DNA from: Chamaelirium japonicum | Taxonomy: Eukaryota; Streptophyta; Magnoliopsida; Liliales; Melanthiaceae | DNA: 64,000 bases | Assembly (NCBI GenBank): GCA_947650365.1 | Contig: OX393550.1 | Span: 54,986,069-55,050,068, forward strand | Reading direction: 5' to 3' | Part shown: positions 1 through 11,272 of the stretch, piece after piece | Layout: the number at the start of each line of letters is the position of its first letter | Position numbering within the stretch: the stretch's first letter is position 1 | Translations under genes and position numbers: made by a program | Notes under the pieces: generated by a model | The model's input: the letters and a program-made list of their open reading frames with translations, nothing else | Database searches by the model: none | Told to the model about the DNA's origin: nothing

Positions 1-652
1 CCCCATCAAGACGACATATCGACCTCCCCCCTGGCGGTGCATCATTATTCTCCCTCTCCTTCTTCAACTATGAACCAACATGGGCACTTCCCCCTACTTC
101 CCTCTTGTGTGGCAATTCGGTTTGCATCCCCATCCTTGCCTATTATATTCTTTATCCCCCACGTCTAGCATTGGCACTGGTGCATATTAACTACAGTAAA
201 TGTGCCGACGTTTTTTAATTAAATATGAACCCAATACATCCCCATATGTGCCGACACTTTTTAATTAATATGAACCCAAGACATCCTATATGAGCGTCGA
301 TATCGGTGCATTTTAACTATAGTAAATGTGTCGATGCATTTTAAGTAGATATGCACCCAATACATCCCCATATGCACGGGCGTATTATAGAAGTAATATG
401 CGATTGGCTTAATTTGTTCGTATTGTAGTATGCAGATGGCACCAAGAAAAAATATTAGATTCCAAAAACCCATTATGCAAGATGAGCATTCAGAAGCTAA
501 AGAGCATTCGTAAGATTCATCAGAGAGTTCGAAGGGCATGAAGCGTAAGAGAATATCAGAGAGTAAATTAGATGGAAGAGATTGGAAGGCAGAGGGGGCC
601 TATGAAACGTTCAACATATTTGTTCATCATAAAGATTTTGGATATTTTCTAA
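1..652. other. AT-rich flank with degenerate ~45-bp repeats
   Basis: No gene is supported here. Positions about 190-380 hold three or so degenerate copies of a ~45-bp sequence containing TGTGCCGACG-like and AACCCAATACATCC-like blocks (copies begin near 201, 246 and 320). This is probably decayed minisatellite or transposon sequence. The rest shows no recognisable motif. Confidence 0.45.
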
Positions 653-1440
653 AGATTTGCTAAAAGGATAGAGATGCTTAAGGAATCTTGTTTTGATCAT
701 TTATTAGACATAAAAAATGCAGCAGTATTATTCATCCCACGATTTGCACATTATATGCCTCGAAAACATATTGAAAATCTTTACTTCAAAATAGGAAGTA
801 AAAGAATATTTTTTTCTAAGAGGGAATTTTATGCAATCCTTCATCTACGACACAAGCACAATAAAAAGCTTACAAAAAGCAGTGAGTTTAGAGGTGGCTA
901 ATTGAGGGATGTCTATTTTCTTGGGGGGATAAAAGTAACACAGAATGAGCTTATGTTTGCAATAATCGGATGCATCTCAGATTTTGATGCTGTGAAGCTT
1001 GCTCTCATACTTATATTGAAGAGCTATATTCTTGGAATCAACCCCTCTAACAACATCACTTGATCCTATGTCACACTTGCTAATGACCTTGAGGCCTTTA
1101 TCAATCACCCATGAGTTGATATTGCATACGAAGCCTAGAAGCATACAGTGAATATAACAAACGTGGAAGCAAAGAGGCCAAAGAAGTACAATTTGTTCGG
1201 GTGCATCCTAACGTTACAGGTATGCAAAATTCTTAAATAATAATATTATTTTATATTTATATAGTTAGATAAGTCTGTATACTCTTGTAGGCTTAGTTTT
1301 TTTAGAGAATTTTAGAATTGAAAAGCTTTTGTGCAATTAAAGAGATCGAACCATTGTTTTCTATGATATATAATTGGTATAATTTTTAGAGTGTTATATA
1401 TGAGCAAGTTGTTAAGCTCTTCAGCAATAATGATGTAAGT
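653..1440 (+). pseudogene. DUF1985-type (Ulp1/MULE-associated) domain relic
   Basis: One frame, read through stops, gives a protein resembling plant DUF1985. This domain is found beside Ulp1-like protease domains in Mutator-like (KI-MULE) and other plant transposons. Visible blocks are SKREFYAILHLRH, then LRDVYFLGGIKVTQNEL, VKLALIL and LANDLEAFINHP, and finally KKYNLFGCILTLQ. In-frame stops lie at about 899, 1061, 1112 and 1136. Two of them stand where the family normally has tryptophan (after HP and after EA), as expected from TGG to TGA or TAG transitions. A plausible splice donor (CAG|GTATGC near 1219) and an acceptor near 1390 (TTTTAG) would continue the reading into VIYEQVVKLFSNND. The fragment is dead and lies just upstream of the tandem array, which seems to derive from the same transposon gene. 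I am fairly sure of the family and unsure of the class of the parent element. Confidence 0.6.
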
Positions 1441-1484
1441 ATTTAATCCAATTTATTTTATTATGATTATTAATATTTATATTG

Positions 1485-1840
1485 TGTTAGCGCATCTGTG
1501 TAATGAGTTATTGTTTATTCTTTATATTGCGCCGGTGTATTTTTATAATGAGTTCTTGTTTATTCTAGATACTGCACTGGTGTACCTTGTTAATGAGTTA
1601 TTTTTTGTTCTTTATACTGTGCCAACGCATCTTTATAATGAGTTCTTGTTTGTTCTGTATACTACACCGGCGCATCTTGATAATGAGTTCTTATTTGTTC
1701 TGTATACTACGTCAGTACATCTTGATAATAAGTTATTGTTTGTTTTTTATACTGCACCGGCGTATCTTTATATTAAGTTTTTATTTGTTCTGTATACTAC
1801 ACCAGTGCATCTTGTTATTTTTATCTTTTATCTTTTATTA
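1485..1840 (+). repeat. 45-bp minisatellite in unit 1 (15-residue period)
   Basis: Copies begin with variants of GCACCGGCGCATCTT near 1529, 1574, 1619, 1664, 1709, 1754 and 1799, so the period is 45 bp. Because 45 is a multiple of three, frames stay open and read as a 15-residue repeat such as VLYTTPAHLDNEFLF. Shorter versions recur in each later unit (about 3425-3620, 5245-5450 and 6995-7205). The open frames follow from the period and are not evidence of a protein. Confidence 0.8.
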
Positions 1841-1884
1841 ACTATGTTATTATTTATAATAATCTTTTATGTTTTGATTTTAGA

Positions 1885-2320
1885 TGAGATTGAAATGTTT
1901 TTGAATGAAATTATACGATTTGAAAATAAAGAGGATTTTCAAAGAAAGATGAAGTTGAAGAATAATGATGAGAAAAAGAAGAATATGATGGGCATAGGGA
2001 GGAAGAGGATAAGAAAAAATATTTTAACCACCAGAGGAAGTTTAATATTGCTTCTTCATTGGATGATTGGGTTAAAGCATAAAAAACTCCTCAAACTTTT
2101 TTTTGTATGAGAAAAAAGAGTAATGAAATAGAGGATAATGTTTTACATCGTTTAAAAGTAAGAGTGACTCAACTGGAGAATATAGTTACTGCCTAGCAAA
2201 TTGAAATCAATACCTTAAAGGCTGTGCATTCAACAAGAGGAGACCATGATAAATCTTTATTTGTAAATCTTTTAGATGTTCTTGCTGAGGATCTCAAATT
2301 TGCAAATATTTTATAATGAT
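1885..2320 (+). pseudogene. Transposon linker/coiled-coil relic (repeated in every unit)
   Basis: After an acceptor-like TTTTAG, the sequence reads DEIEMFLNEIIRFENKEDFQ. After a frameshift it reads DDWVKAEKTPQTFFCMRKK (visible in later units), then NEIEDNVLHRLKVRVTQLEN and NLLDVLAEDL. The heptad-like part resembles the coiled-coil region between DUF1985 and the Ulp1 protease in plant transposon proteins. Stops (TAG after VTA) and frameshifts disable it. Homologous relics lie at about 3690-4120, 5508-5930 and 7262-7690. No Ulp1 catalytic triad was seen. Confidence 0.45.
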
Positions 2321-2324
2321 CTGG

Positions 2325-3240
2325 AGAAGAAGAGGGAGAAAAAACAGCAACAGCAGTAACAACAACAAAAAAAAAACAAAGGAAGTAGAGTGAAGGAGAG
2401 GAAGGGAAAAAGAGGAAGAGCTAGGAAAATAAAGCAGAAGGAGAAGATACAGGAGGAGGAGAAGAGGAAGCACAAAGAAAATAAAGAAAGGGGGGATGAG
2501 TAGAGGAAGCAGAGAGAAAAGGAATAAGAGGGATGAAGAAAAGGGGAAGCAAAGGGAATAGGAGAATGAGAGGATTTAGATAGAGAAGGAGAAGAGGGAG
2601 GAGGAGAATAAGAAGAAGCGGAGGGATAATAATGAGAGGAAGCAGAATGAGGAGGAGGAAGAGGAGAGGAAGCAAGAGAAAAATGAGGAGAAAGCAGAGA
2701 GAGAATGAGAAGAGGGAACAGAGGAAGAAGGAGAAGAAAGATGAGGATAGGGAGGAGGAGAAGAGGGAGAATGAGAGAAAACAGAGAGAAGAGAAGAAGA
2801 AGAGGGAGCAGGAGAAGAAGAAGCAGATAAAGGAGAAGGAGAAGAGGAAGGAGAAGGAGGAGGAGGAGAGTAAGCAGAGAGAGAAGAAGGAGAGCAAGCA
2901 AAGAGAGAAAGAGGAGAGGAAGAAATGGATGATGAGGAGGGACAATAAATGGAGGGGGAGGAGAGGATTCAGAGAGAAGGGATAAGAAAGAGAAGAATGA
3001 GCGAAAGCATAGTAGATGAGGAGAGAAAGCAGATAAAGAAGTAAAGAAAGCAGAGGGAGGAGAAGGATAGCAAGAAGGAAGAAAGGAAGCAGAGGGAGGA
3101 GAAGGAAAAGATGAAGAATGGGGAGAGGAAGCAGAGAGAGAAGGAGAAAAAGGAGCATAGGGAGAAGGAGTAGAGAAAGCAGATGGAGGAGGATGAGAGA
3201 GATAAGAAAAGGAAGAAGGATGAGAATGAGAATATAAATA
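2325..3240 (+). repeat. Polypurine block of unit 1
   Basis: The + strand is almost entirely A and G for about 0.9 kb, in GAGGAGAAG- and AAGCAGAGGGAG-like words with few pyrimidines. The sequence is a candidate for triplex (H-DNA) or R-loop formation. Equivalent blocks lie at about 4125-5050, 5930-6830 and 7695-8610. Frames of Glu, Lys and Arg on + and Leu and Ser on - are composition artefacts. Confidence 0.8.
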
Positions 3241-3289
3241 TTATATTATCAGAAGAAAACACAAAAAATAATGTATATAAACGATTTGT

Positions 3290-5100
3290 ATAGTCAGTAA
3301 TTTTCTTAGTGCCAGTACATCCTTAGTTAGGTGCCAGCGCATACTTAGTTAGGCATTAGCGCATAATTTTCTTAGTGCCAGTACATCCTTAGTTAGGTAT
3401 CAACGCATCCTTACTATTTTATACTGCGCCAATACATCTTTATAATGAGTTCTTGTTTGTTATGTATACTACACCGACACATCTTGATAATGAGTTCTTA
3501 TTTGTTCTGTATACTACGTCAGTACATCTTGATAATAAGTTATTGTTTGTTTTTTATACTACACCGGCGTATCTTTATATTAAGTTTTATTTGTTCTGTA
3601 TTACCAGCGCATCTTGTTATTTTTGTCTTTTATCTTTTATTAACTATGTTATTATTTATAATAATTTTGTATGTTTTGATTTTAAATAAGATTAAAATGT
3701 TTTTGAAGGAAATTATAAGATTTGAAAATAAAGTGGATTTTCAAAGAAATATGAAGTTGAAGAATAATGATAAGAAAAAGAAGGATATGGTGGGCATGGG
3801 GAGGAAGAGGATGAGGAAAAATATTTTAACCACCAGAGGAAGTTTAATATTACTTCTCCATTGGATAATTGGGTTAAAGCAGAAAAAACTCCTCAAACTT
3901 TTTTTTGTATGAGAAAAAAGAGTAATGAAATAGAGGATAATGTTTTACATCGTTTAAAAGTAAAAGTGACTCAACTGGAGAATATAGTTACTGCCTAGCA
4001 AATGGAAATCAATACCTTAAAGGCTGTGCATTCAACTAGAGGAGACCATGATAAATCTTTATTTGCAAATCTTTTAGATGTTCTTGTTGAGTATCTCTAA
4101 TTTGCAAATATTTTATAATGATCTGGAGAAGAAGAGGGAGAAAAAATAGCAACAGCAATAACAACAACAAAAAAAAACAAAGGAAGTGGAGTGAAGGGGA
4201 GGAGAGGAAAAAGAGGAAGAGTTGGGAAAATAAAACAGAAGGAGAAGATGGAGGAGGAGGAGAAGAGGAAGCACAAAGAAAATAAAGAAAGGGGGGATGA
4301 GTAGAGGAAGCAGAGAGAAAAGGAATAAGAGGGATGAAGAAAAGGGGAAGTAGAGGGAATAGGAGAATGAGAGGATTTAGATAGAGAAGGAGAAGAGGGA
4401 GGAGGAGGAGAATGAAAAGAAGCGGAGGGAGAATAATGAGAGGAAGCAGAATGAGGAGGAGAAAGAGGAGAGGAAGCAAGAGGAGGAGGAGAAGGAGGAG
4501 AAAGCCAAGAGAGAATAATTAGAGGGAAAATAGGAAGGAGGAGAAGAAAGATGAGGATAGGGAGGAGGAGCAAAGGGAGAATGAGAGAAAACAGGGAGAA
4601 GAGAAGAAAAAGAGGGAGCAGGAGAAGAAGAAGTAGATGAAGAAGAAGGAGAAGAGGGAGGAGAAGGAGGAGGAGGAGAGCAAGCAGAGAGAGAAGGAGG
4701 AGAGGAAGCATATGGAGGATGAGGAAAAGAAGTAAATGGATGATAAGGAGAGAAAACAAATAAAGGGGGAGGAGAGGATTCAGAGAGAAAAGGGATAAGG
4801 AAGAGAAGAATGAGTGAAAGCATGGGGTGGATGAGGAGAGGAAGCAGATAAAGGAGTAAAGAAAGCAGAGGGAGGAGAAGGATAGCAAGAAGGAGGAAAG
4901 GAAGTAAAGGGAGAAGGAAAAGAGAAAGAATGAGGAGAGGAAGCAGAGAGAGAAGGAGAAGAAGGAGCATAGGGAGAAGGAGTAGAGGAAGCAGATGGAG
5001 GAGGATGAGAGAGATGAGAAAAGGAAGAAGGATGAGAATGAGGATATAAATATTATTTTATCAGTAGAAAACACAAAAAATAAGGTATATAAACGATCTG
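3290..5100 (+). repeat. Tandem unit 2
   Basis: Second unit. It opens with three or four copies of a short spacer motif (CCAGTACATCCTTAGTTAGG and relatives, 3311-3410), followed by the minisatellite, relic and purine block. Its relic carries its own substitutions, and the purine block contains small deletions relative to unit 1. Confidence 0.75.
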
Positions 5101-6863
5101 TATAGTCAGTAATTTTCTTAGTGCCAGTACATCCTTAGTTAGGCGGCAGCGCATACTTAGTTAGGCATCAGCGCATCAGTGCATAATTTTCTTAGTGCCA
5201 GTACATCCTTAGTTAGGCATCAGCGCATCCTTACTATTTTATACTACGCCAATGCATCTTTATAGTGAGTTCTTGTTTGTTCTGTATACTACACCGACGC
5301 ATCTTGATAATGAGTTCTTATTTGTTCTGTATACTACGTCAGTGCATCTTGATAATTAGTTATTGTTTGTTTTGTATATTGCACCGGCGTATCTTTATAT
5401 TAAGTTTTTATTTGTTCTATATACTACACCAGCGCATCTTGTTATTTTTATATTTTATCTTTTATTAACTATGTTATTATTTATAATAATCTTGTATGTT
5501 TTGATTTTAGATGAGATTGAAATATTTTTGAATGAAATTATAAAATTTGAAAATAAAGAGGATTTTCAAAGAAAGATGAAGTTGAAGAATAATGATGAGA
5601 AAAAGAAGGATATAGTGGGCATGGGGAGGAAGAGGATGAGGAAAAATATTTTAATCATTACTTCTCCCTTGTATGATTGGGTTAAAGCAGAAAAAACTTC
5701 TCAAACTTTTTTTTGTATGAGAAAGAAGAGTAATGAAATAGAGGATAATGTTTTACATCGTTTAAAAGTAAGAGTAACTCAACTGGAGAATATAGTTACT
5801 GCCTAGTAAATTGAAATCAATACCTTAAAGGCTGTGCATTCAACAAGAGGAGACCATGATAAATCTCTATTTGCAAATCTTTTAGATGTTCTTGCTGAGG
5901 ATCTCCAATTTGCAAATATTTTATAATGGTCTGGAGAAGAAGAGGGAGAAAAAATAGCAATAGCAGTAACAAAAAAAAAAAAAAGGGAGTAGAGTGAAGG
6001 GAAGGATAGAAAAAAGAGGAAGAGCTAGGAAAATAAAGCAAAGGGAGAAGGAGAAGATGAAGGAGGTGGAGAAGAGAAAGCACAAAGAAAATAAAGAAAG
6101 GGGGGATGAGTAGAGGAAGCAGAGATAAAAGGAATAAGAGAGATGAAGAAAAGGGGAAGCAGAGGGAATAGGAGAATAAGAGGATTTAGATAGAGAAGGA
6201 GAAGAGGAAGGAGGAGGAGAATGAGAAGAAGCGGAGGGAGAATAATGAGAGGAAACAGAATGAGGAGGAGGAAGAGGAGAGGAAGCAAGAGGAGGAAGAG
6301 GAGAAAGCAGAGAGAGAATGAGAAGAGGGAACAGAGGAAGGAGGAGAAGAAAGATGAGGATAGGGAGGAGGAGAAGAAGGAGAATGAGAGAAAGTAGGGA
6401 GAAGAGAAGAAGAAGAAGCAGATGAAGGAGAAGGAGGAGAAGGAGAGCAAGCAGAGAGAGAAGGAGGAGAGGAAGCATATGGAGGATGAGGAGAGGAAGT
6501 AAATGGATGATGATGAGAGAAAACAAATGGAGGGGGAGGAGAGGATTCAGAGAGAAAGGGATAAGGAAGAGAAGAATGATCGAAAGCATAGGGTGGATGA
6601 GGAAAGGAAGCAGATAAAGGAGTAAAGAAAGCAGAGGGAGGAGAAGGATAGCAAGAAGGAGGAAAGGAAGCAGAGGGAAGAGAAGGAAAATAAGAAGAAT
6701 GAAGAGAGGAAGCAGAGAGAGAAGAAGGAGCACAGGGGGAAGGAGGAGAGGAAGCAGATGGAGGAGGATGAGAGAGATGAGAAAAGGAAGAATGATGAGA
6801 ATGAGGATATAGATACTATTTTATCAGAAGAAAACACAAAAAATAAGGTATATAAACGATCTG
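5101..6863 (+). repeat. Tandem unit 3
   Basis: Third unit, with the same order of blocks. The relic lacks the CACCAGAGGAAGTTTAATATT-like stretch present in the other units and keeps DWVKAEKTSQTFFCMRKK in one frame. The purine block is somewhat shorter than in units 1 and 2. Confidence 0.75.
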
Positions 6864-8641
6864 TATAGTTAGTAATTTTCTTAATGCCAGTACATCCTTA
6901 GTTAGGCGGCAGCGCATACTTAGTTAGGCATCAGCACATAATTTTTCTAGTACCAGTACATCCTTAGTTAGGCATCAACGCATCCTTACTATTTTATACT
7001 GCGTCAACGCATCTTTATAATGAGTTCTTGTTTGTTCTGTATACTACACCGACGCATTTTGATAATGAGTTCTTATTTGTTCTATATACTACGTCAGTGC
7101 ATCTTGATAATAAGTTATTGTTTATTTTTTATACTGCACCGGCGTATCTTTATATTAAGTTTTTATTTGTTCTGTATACTACACCAGCACATCTTGTTTT
7201 TTTGTCTTTTATCTTTTATTAACTATGTTATTATTTATAATAATCTTGTATGTTTTGATTTTAGACGAGATTGAAATATTTTTGAATGAAATTATAAGAT
7301 TTGAAAATAAAGATGATTTTCAAAGAAAGTGAAGTTAAAGAATAATGATGAGAAAAAGAAGGATATGGTGGGCATGGGGAGGAAGAGGATGAGGAAAAAT
7401 ATTTTAACCACTAGAGGAAGTTTAATATTGCTTCTCCATTGGATGATTGGGTTAAAGCAGAAAAAACTCCTCGAACTTTTTTTTGTATGAGAAAGAAGAG
7501 TAATGAAATAGTGGATAATGTTTTACATCGTTTAAAAGTAAGAGTGACTCAACTAGATAATATAGTTACTGCCTAGCAAATTGAAATCAATACCTTAAAG
7601 ACTATGCATTCAACCAGAGGAGACCATGATAAATCTCTATTTGTAAATCTTTTAGATGTTCTTGCTGAGATTATCCAATTTGCAAATATTTTATAATGAT
7701 CTGGAAAAGAAGATGGAGAAAAAACAGCAACAACAGTAACAACAATAAAAAAAAATATAAAGGGAGTAGAGTGAAGGGGAGGAAAGAAAAAAGAGGAAGA
7801 GCTAGTAAAATAAAGCAGAGGGTGGAGAAGGAGAAGAGGAAGCACAAAGAAAATAAAGAAATGGGGGATGAGTAGAGTAAGCAGAGAGAAAAGGAATAAG
7901 AGGGATGAAGAAAAGGGGAAGCAGAGGGAATAGGAGAATGAGAGGATTTAGATAGAAAAGGAAAAGAGGGAGGAGGAGGAGAATGAGAAGAAGCGGAGGG
8001 AGAATAATAAGAGGAAGCAGAATAAGGAGGAGGAAAAGGAGAGGAAGCAAGAGGAGGAGGAGAAAGCAGAGAGAGAATGAGAAGAGGGAACAGAGGAAGG
8101 ATGAGAAGAAAGATGAGGATAGGGAGGAGGAGCATAGGGAGAATGAGAGAAAGCAGGGAGAGGAGAAGAAGAAGCAGATGAAGGAGAAGGAGAAGAGGGA
8201 GGAAAAGGAGGAGGAGTTGAGCAAGCAGAGAGAGAAGGAGGAGAGGAAGCATATGGAGGATGAGCAGAGGAAGTAAATGGATGATAAGGAGAGAAAATAA
8301 ATGGAGGGGGAGGAGAGGATTCAGGAGAAAAGGGATAAGAAAGAGAAGAATGAGCGAAAGCATAGGGTGGATGAGGAGAGGAAGCAGATAAAGGAGTAAA
8401 GGAAGCAGAGGGAGGAGAAGTATAGCAAGAAGGAGGAAAGGAAGCAGAGGGAGGAGAAGGAAAATAGGAAGATTGAGGAGAGAAAGTAGAAAGAGAAGGA
8501 GAAGAATGAGCATAGGGAGAAGGAGGAGAGAAAGTAGATGGAGGAGGATGATAGAGATGAGAAAAGGAAGAAGGATGAGAATAAGGATATAAATACTATT
8601 TTATCATAAGAAAACATAAAAAAAGGTATATAAATGATCTG
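6864..8641 (+). repeat. Tandem unit 4
   Basis: Fourth unit. It is followed by a partial fifth spacer (8642-8741) with CGTCAGCGCATACTTAGTT-like motifs, after which the sequence changes to the 8757-11272 direct repeat. Its relic has a single-base frameshift (AAAGTGAAGTT for AAAGATGAAGTT at about 7325). Confidence 0.75.
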
Positions 8642-8756
8642 TATAGTCAGTAATTTTCTTAGTGCCGTTTGTCCTTAGTTAGGCGTCAGCGCATACTTAG
8701 TTGGGCATCAGCGCATCCTTAGTAAAGGGGCCAATGCATCCTTAGAATAGTATTGT

Positions 8757-9843
8757 AACTCGTGTGTCATAAACGAGGATTTTCTGTATTAACATTAATA
8801 AAGATAACTTTGGTTATTGATTTAATTAGAATATTGTTTTGGTATATGTTAATTCATATATAATAAAGGACCCTAGGGAATACAATAGGCCACTGAGGCG
8901 CATGGTGGGTCCATGCTTGGGAGACCCAGTGAACCTGTTATGTGTAGACCTATAACTGAGTTCACAGCTTTGGTGATGCTAGCTGATTCACCGGAAATCA
9001 ACTGTTAGCAGGTATAGGATGTAGTGACGTCTCCACCAGGGAAACGTTGTATTCACCTGACCAAGCACGATAATCGTGTTGAATAGGAACCAAGACAATG
9101 CATGTATCAGTGATTCAGACATTGGTGTATAAACCGTCTTACTACTGTAGATAATTTGTCATTAACCCCGAGGGATCATGTACACCAAGCCAACTAGTTG
9201 TGTGGTGTTTTGATGTGCCAACATGTGCAGACCTACCATAATCTAATACCACTGTACATTAGGTTACCCGACTAGCGCTATAGTGGCATGCAAATTCTAT
9301 AGGTTATCTGACATCCATAGTTGGATATGTGCATTTTGATGAGTCAAATCTGTCCACACAATTAATCCAAACCTGGTGGTTGTCGGTATGATTAATGATG
9401 TTCTGGATGCTAGGCATAGTACCAGAAGGTGTGTGTTATTATAGATGACAAGTCATTAGATCCTAGTCATATGATGTATCGAGATCTGACGGTGCTCCCC
9501 ATCGCCCAAGTCGAATTATGGCACCAATAATATAGGACTAGAGATTATCAGAGCATAGCAGAGAACAAGATTACGAGTGGGTAACATAAGTTTATGATCA
9601 CTAGATTTTAACTCGCATCGCACTCTGGGTGGTTACGCGGGTTAATCAGATTAGGGCTAATTAGCGAAACTTTTGGTATGTCACCGGAACAGTTAATCAA
9701 GGATTCAGTTAGAGCTAGAGATCATGAACCCTGAAGGTTCCACCCTATCGTTGCATATAGGAACTGTTCCCCGACCCGGTTGGACACGTTAGATGCAAAG
9801 TAGTGTGATGGAGCGCAAGCCCGAAGCCTAAGAACCTAATTCA
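8757..9843. repeat. Direct repeat, copy A (~1.1 kb)
   Basis: Starts near CTCGTGTGTC and TAACATTAATAAAGATRACT and ends near TGGACACGTTRGATGC and TGTGATGGAGCGCAA. Most of its length recurs at 10268-11272. It contains no coding region I recognise. The tandem spacing and an AATAAAG near the start would fit LTR-derived sequence, but no element boundaries were found. Confidence 0.75.
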
Positions 9844-10267
9844 CATATGTTAATAGTGTCATAAGGGTATTTTGATAAATACTGAAATATGGTTCATAAT
9901 ATATTAAATATGGATCTTAAAATGAGTGAAATAATTCCAGGAGCTCGTAGGCATTGACGGAACTTGATTCCGACTAGCGTACCTCACTCTCTATTTTTCT
10001 ATCAGTGGTATTTCGATAAAAGGGCGCTTTCGTCCAAGATATAATGGAGATAAGGAAAACCCTAACCCATGGCCTTATCCCCTTGGAGAAATCCTCCTTC
10101 CTCTCTTGTGGCCATCATAAGGCCTGCCATAAGTGGTTTGCGCTAGATCAAGACACTTGGTGACCGATTTATAAAAGCACAAGGAGAAGGGGAGGAAAAA
10201 AACCCTAATTTTCTCTCCCTCCCCTTGAGAAATATGACCCCCTCTCTTCTCTCTGAGGTTTCTGTTG
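9844..10267. other. Spacer between direct repeats, TATA-like motif
   Basis: This spacer separates the two direct-repeat copies. A TTTATAAAAG box near 10168, followed by a pyrimidine-rich leader (TTTTCTCTCCCTCC, then CTCTCTTCTCTC), looks like a plant promoter or LTR core promoter. No gene follows it. Confidence 0.35.
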
Positions 10268-11272
10268 TATCTCGTGTGTCTCGAGCATAGGTTTTATGTA
10301 TTAACATTAATAAAGATGACTTTGGTTATTGTTTTAATTAGAATACTACTTTGGTGTATGTTAATTCATATATAATAAAGGACCCTAGGGAACACAATAG
10401 GCTACTGAGGTGCATGGTGGATTCATGCTTGGGAGGCCCAATGGATCAGTTCTGTATAGACCTAGAACTAGTTTACAGTTTTGATGATGTCAGTCGCTTC
10501 ACCGAGAATAAGTTATTGGCAGGTAGAGGATATGATAAAGTCTCCACCACGGAAACATGGGATTCCTATTCATCTGACTAAGCATGATGATTGTGTTGAA
10601 CATGAACTAAGACAGTGCATAGTTCAGTGATTTAGACACTGGTGTATAAATCGTTTTACTACTATAGATAATTTGTTCTTAACCCTGAGAGACCATGTAC
10701 ACTGAGCCAACTAGTTGAGTGGTGCTTTGATGTGCCAACATGTACGGACATACCATAATCCAGTATTGGATAGGTGCGTTTTGATGAGTCAATCTGGCCA
10801 CACAATTAACCCAAACCTGGTGGTTGTCAGTATGGCTGACGACATTCTGGATGCTAAGGCATAGCACCGAAAGGTGTGTGGTGTTATAGATGACAAGTCA
10901 TCAAAACATAGTCAAATGATCGATTGGGATCTGACTGTGCTCCCTACTGCCCGAGTCGAATCATGGCACCAGTAATATGAGGGACTCAGGATTATCAGAG
11001 TATAGTAGAGAATATGGTTATGAGGGAGTAATATAAGTTTAGGATCACTAGAGTTCAACTCGCATCGCACTCTGGGTGGCTACACGGGTTAATCGAATTA
11101 AGGCTGATTAGCGGAACTTTCGGTGTCTCACTAGAATAATTAATCAGAGATCCGATTAGAGCTAGAGATCCTGAACCCTGAAGGTTCCACCACGTCGTTG
11201 CGTATAGGAATTGTTACCCGACCTGGTTGGACACGTTGGATGCGAAGTAGAGTGATGGAGCACAAATTGGAG
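10268..11272. repeat. Direct repeat, copy B (~1.0 kb)
   Basis: Second copy of the 8757-9843 sequence. The offset is about 1.51 kb at the start and 1.45 kb at the end because of indels, notably a missing stretch near 10740-10770. Numerous transitions separate the copies, so the duplication is old. Confidence 0.75.

Larger units (their letters stand above)
1480..3289 (+). repeat. Tandem unit 1
   Basis: First unit; it lacks the spacer motifs seen at the start of the other units and joins directly to the DUF1985 relic. It has the longest minisatellite (seven or more 45-bp copies at 1485-1840). Its coding relic is at about 1885-2320 and its purine block at about 2325-3240. A 117-residue Arg/Glu/Lys-rich frame (2632-2985) lies in the purine block. 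Confidence 0.75.
1480..8741 (+). repeat. Tandem array of four ~1.8-kb units
   Basis: The marker TATAGTCAGTAATTTTC, with small variants, recurs at about 3290, 5101, 6864 and 8642, giving periods of about 1811, 1763 and 1778 bp. Each unit has the same order. First comes a short spacer of CCAGYRCATCCTTAGTTAGG-like motifs (absent from unit 1), then a 45-bp minisatellite. Next is an AT-rich stretch ending in TTTTAG, followed by a ~350-bp coding relic (GAGATTGAAATGTTTTTGAA onward). Last is a ~1.1-1.2-kb polypurine block built from GAGGAGAAG-like words. The coding relic reads like the linker and coiled-coil portion of a DUF1985/Ulp1 transposon gene. The units differ by many substitutions and small indels, so the amplification is not recent. 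Long leucine- and serine-rich minus-strand reading frames are shadows of the purine block. Confidence 0.85.

Noticed and set aside
2311-8617. Long minus-strand Leu/Ser-rich frames (up to ~325 residues) and plus-strand Glu/Lys/Arg-rich frames
   Set aside because: They are direct translations of the polypurine blocks; stop codons are rare in such sequence and there is no domain or conserved start.
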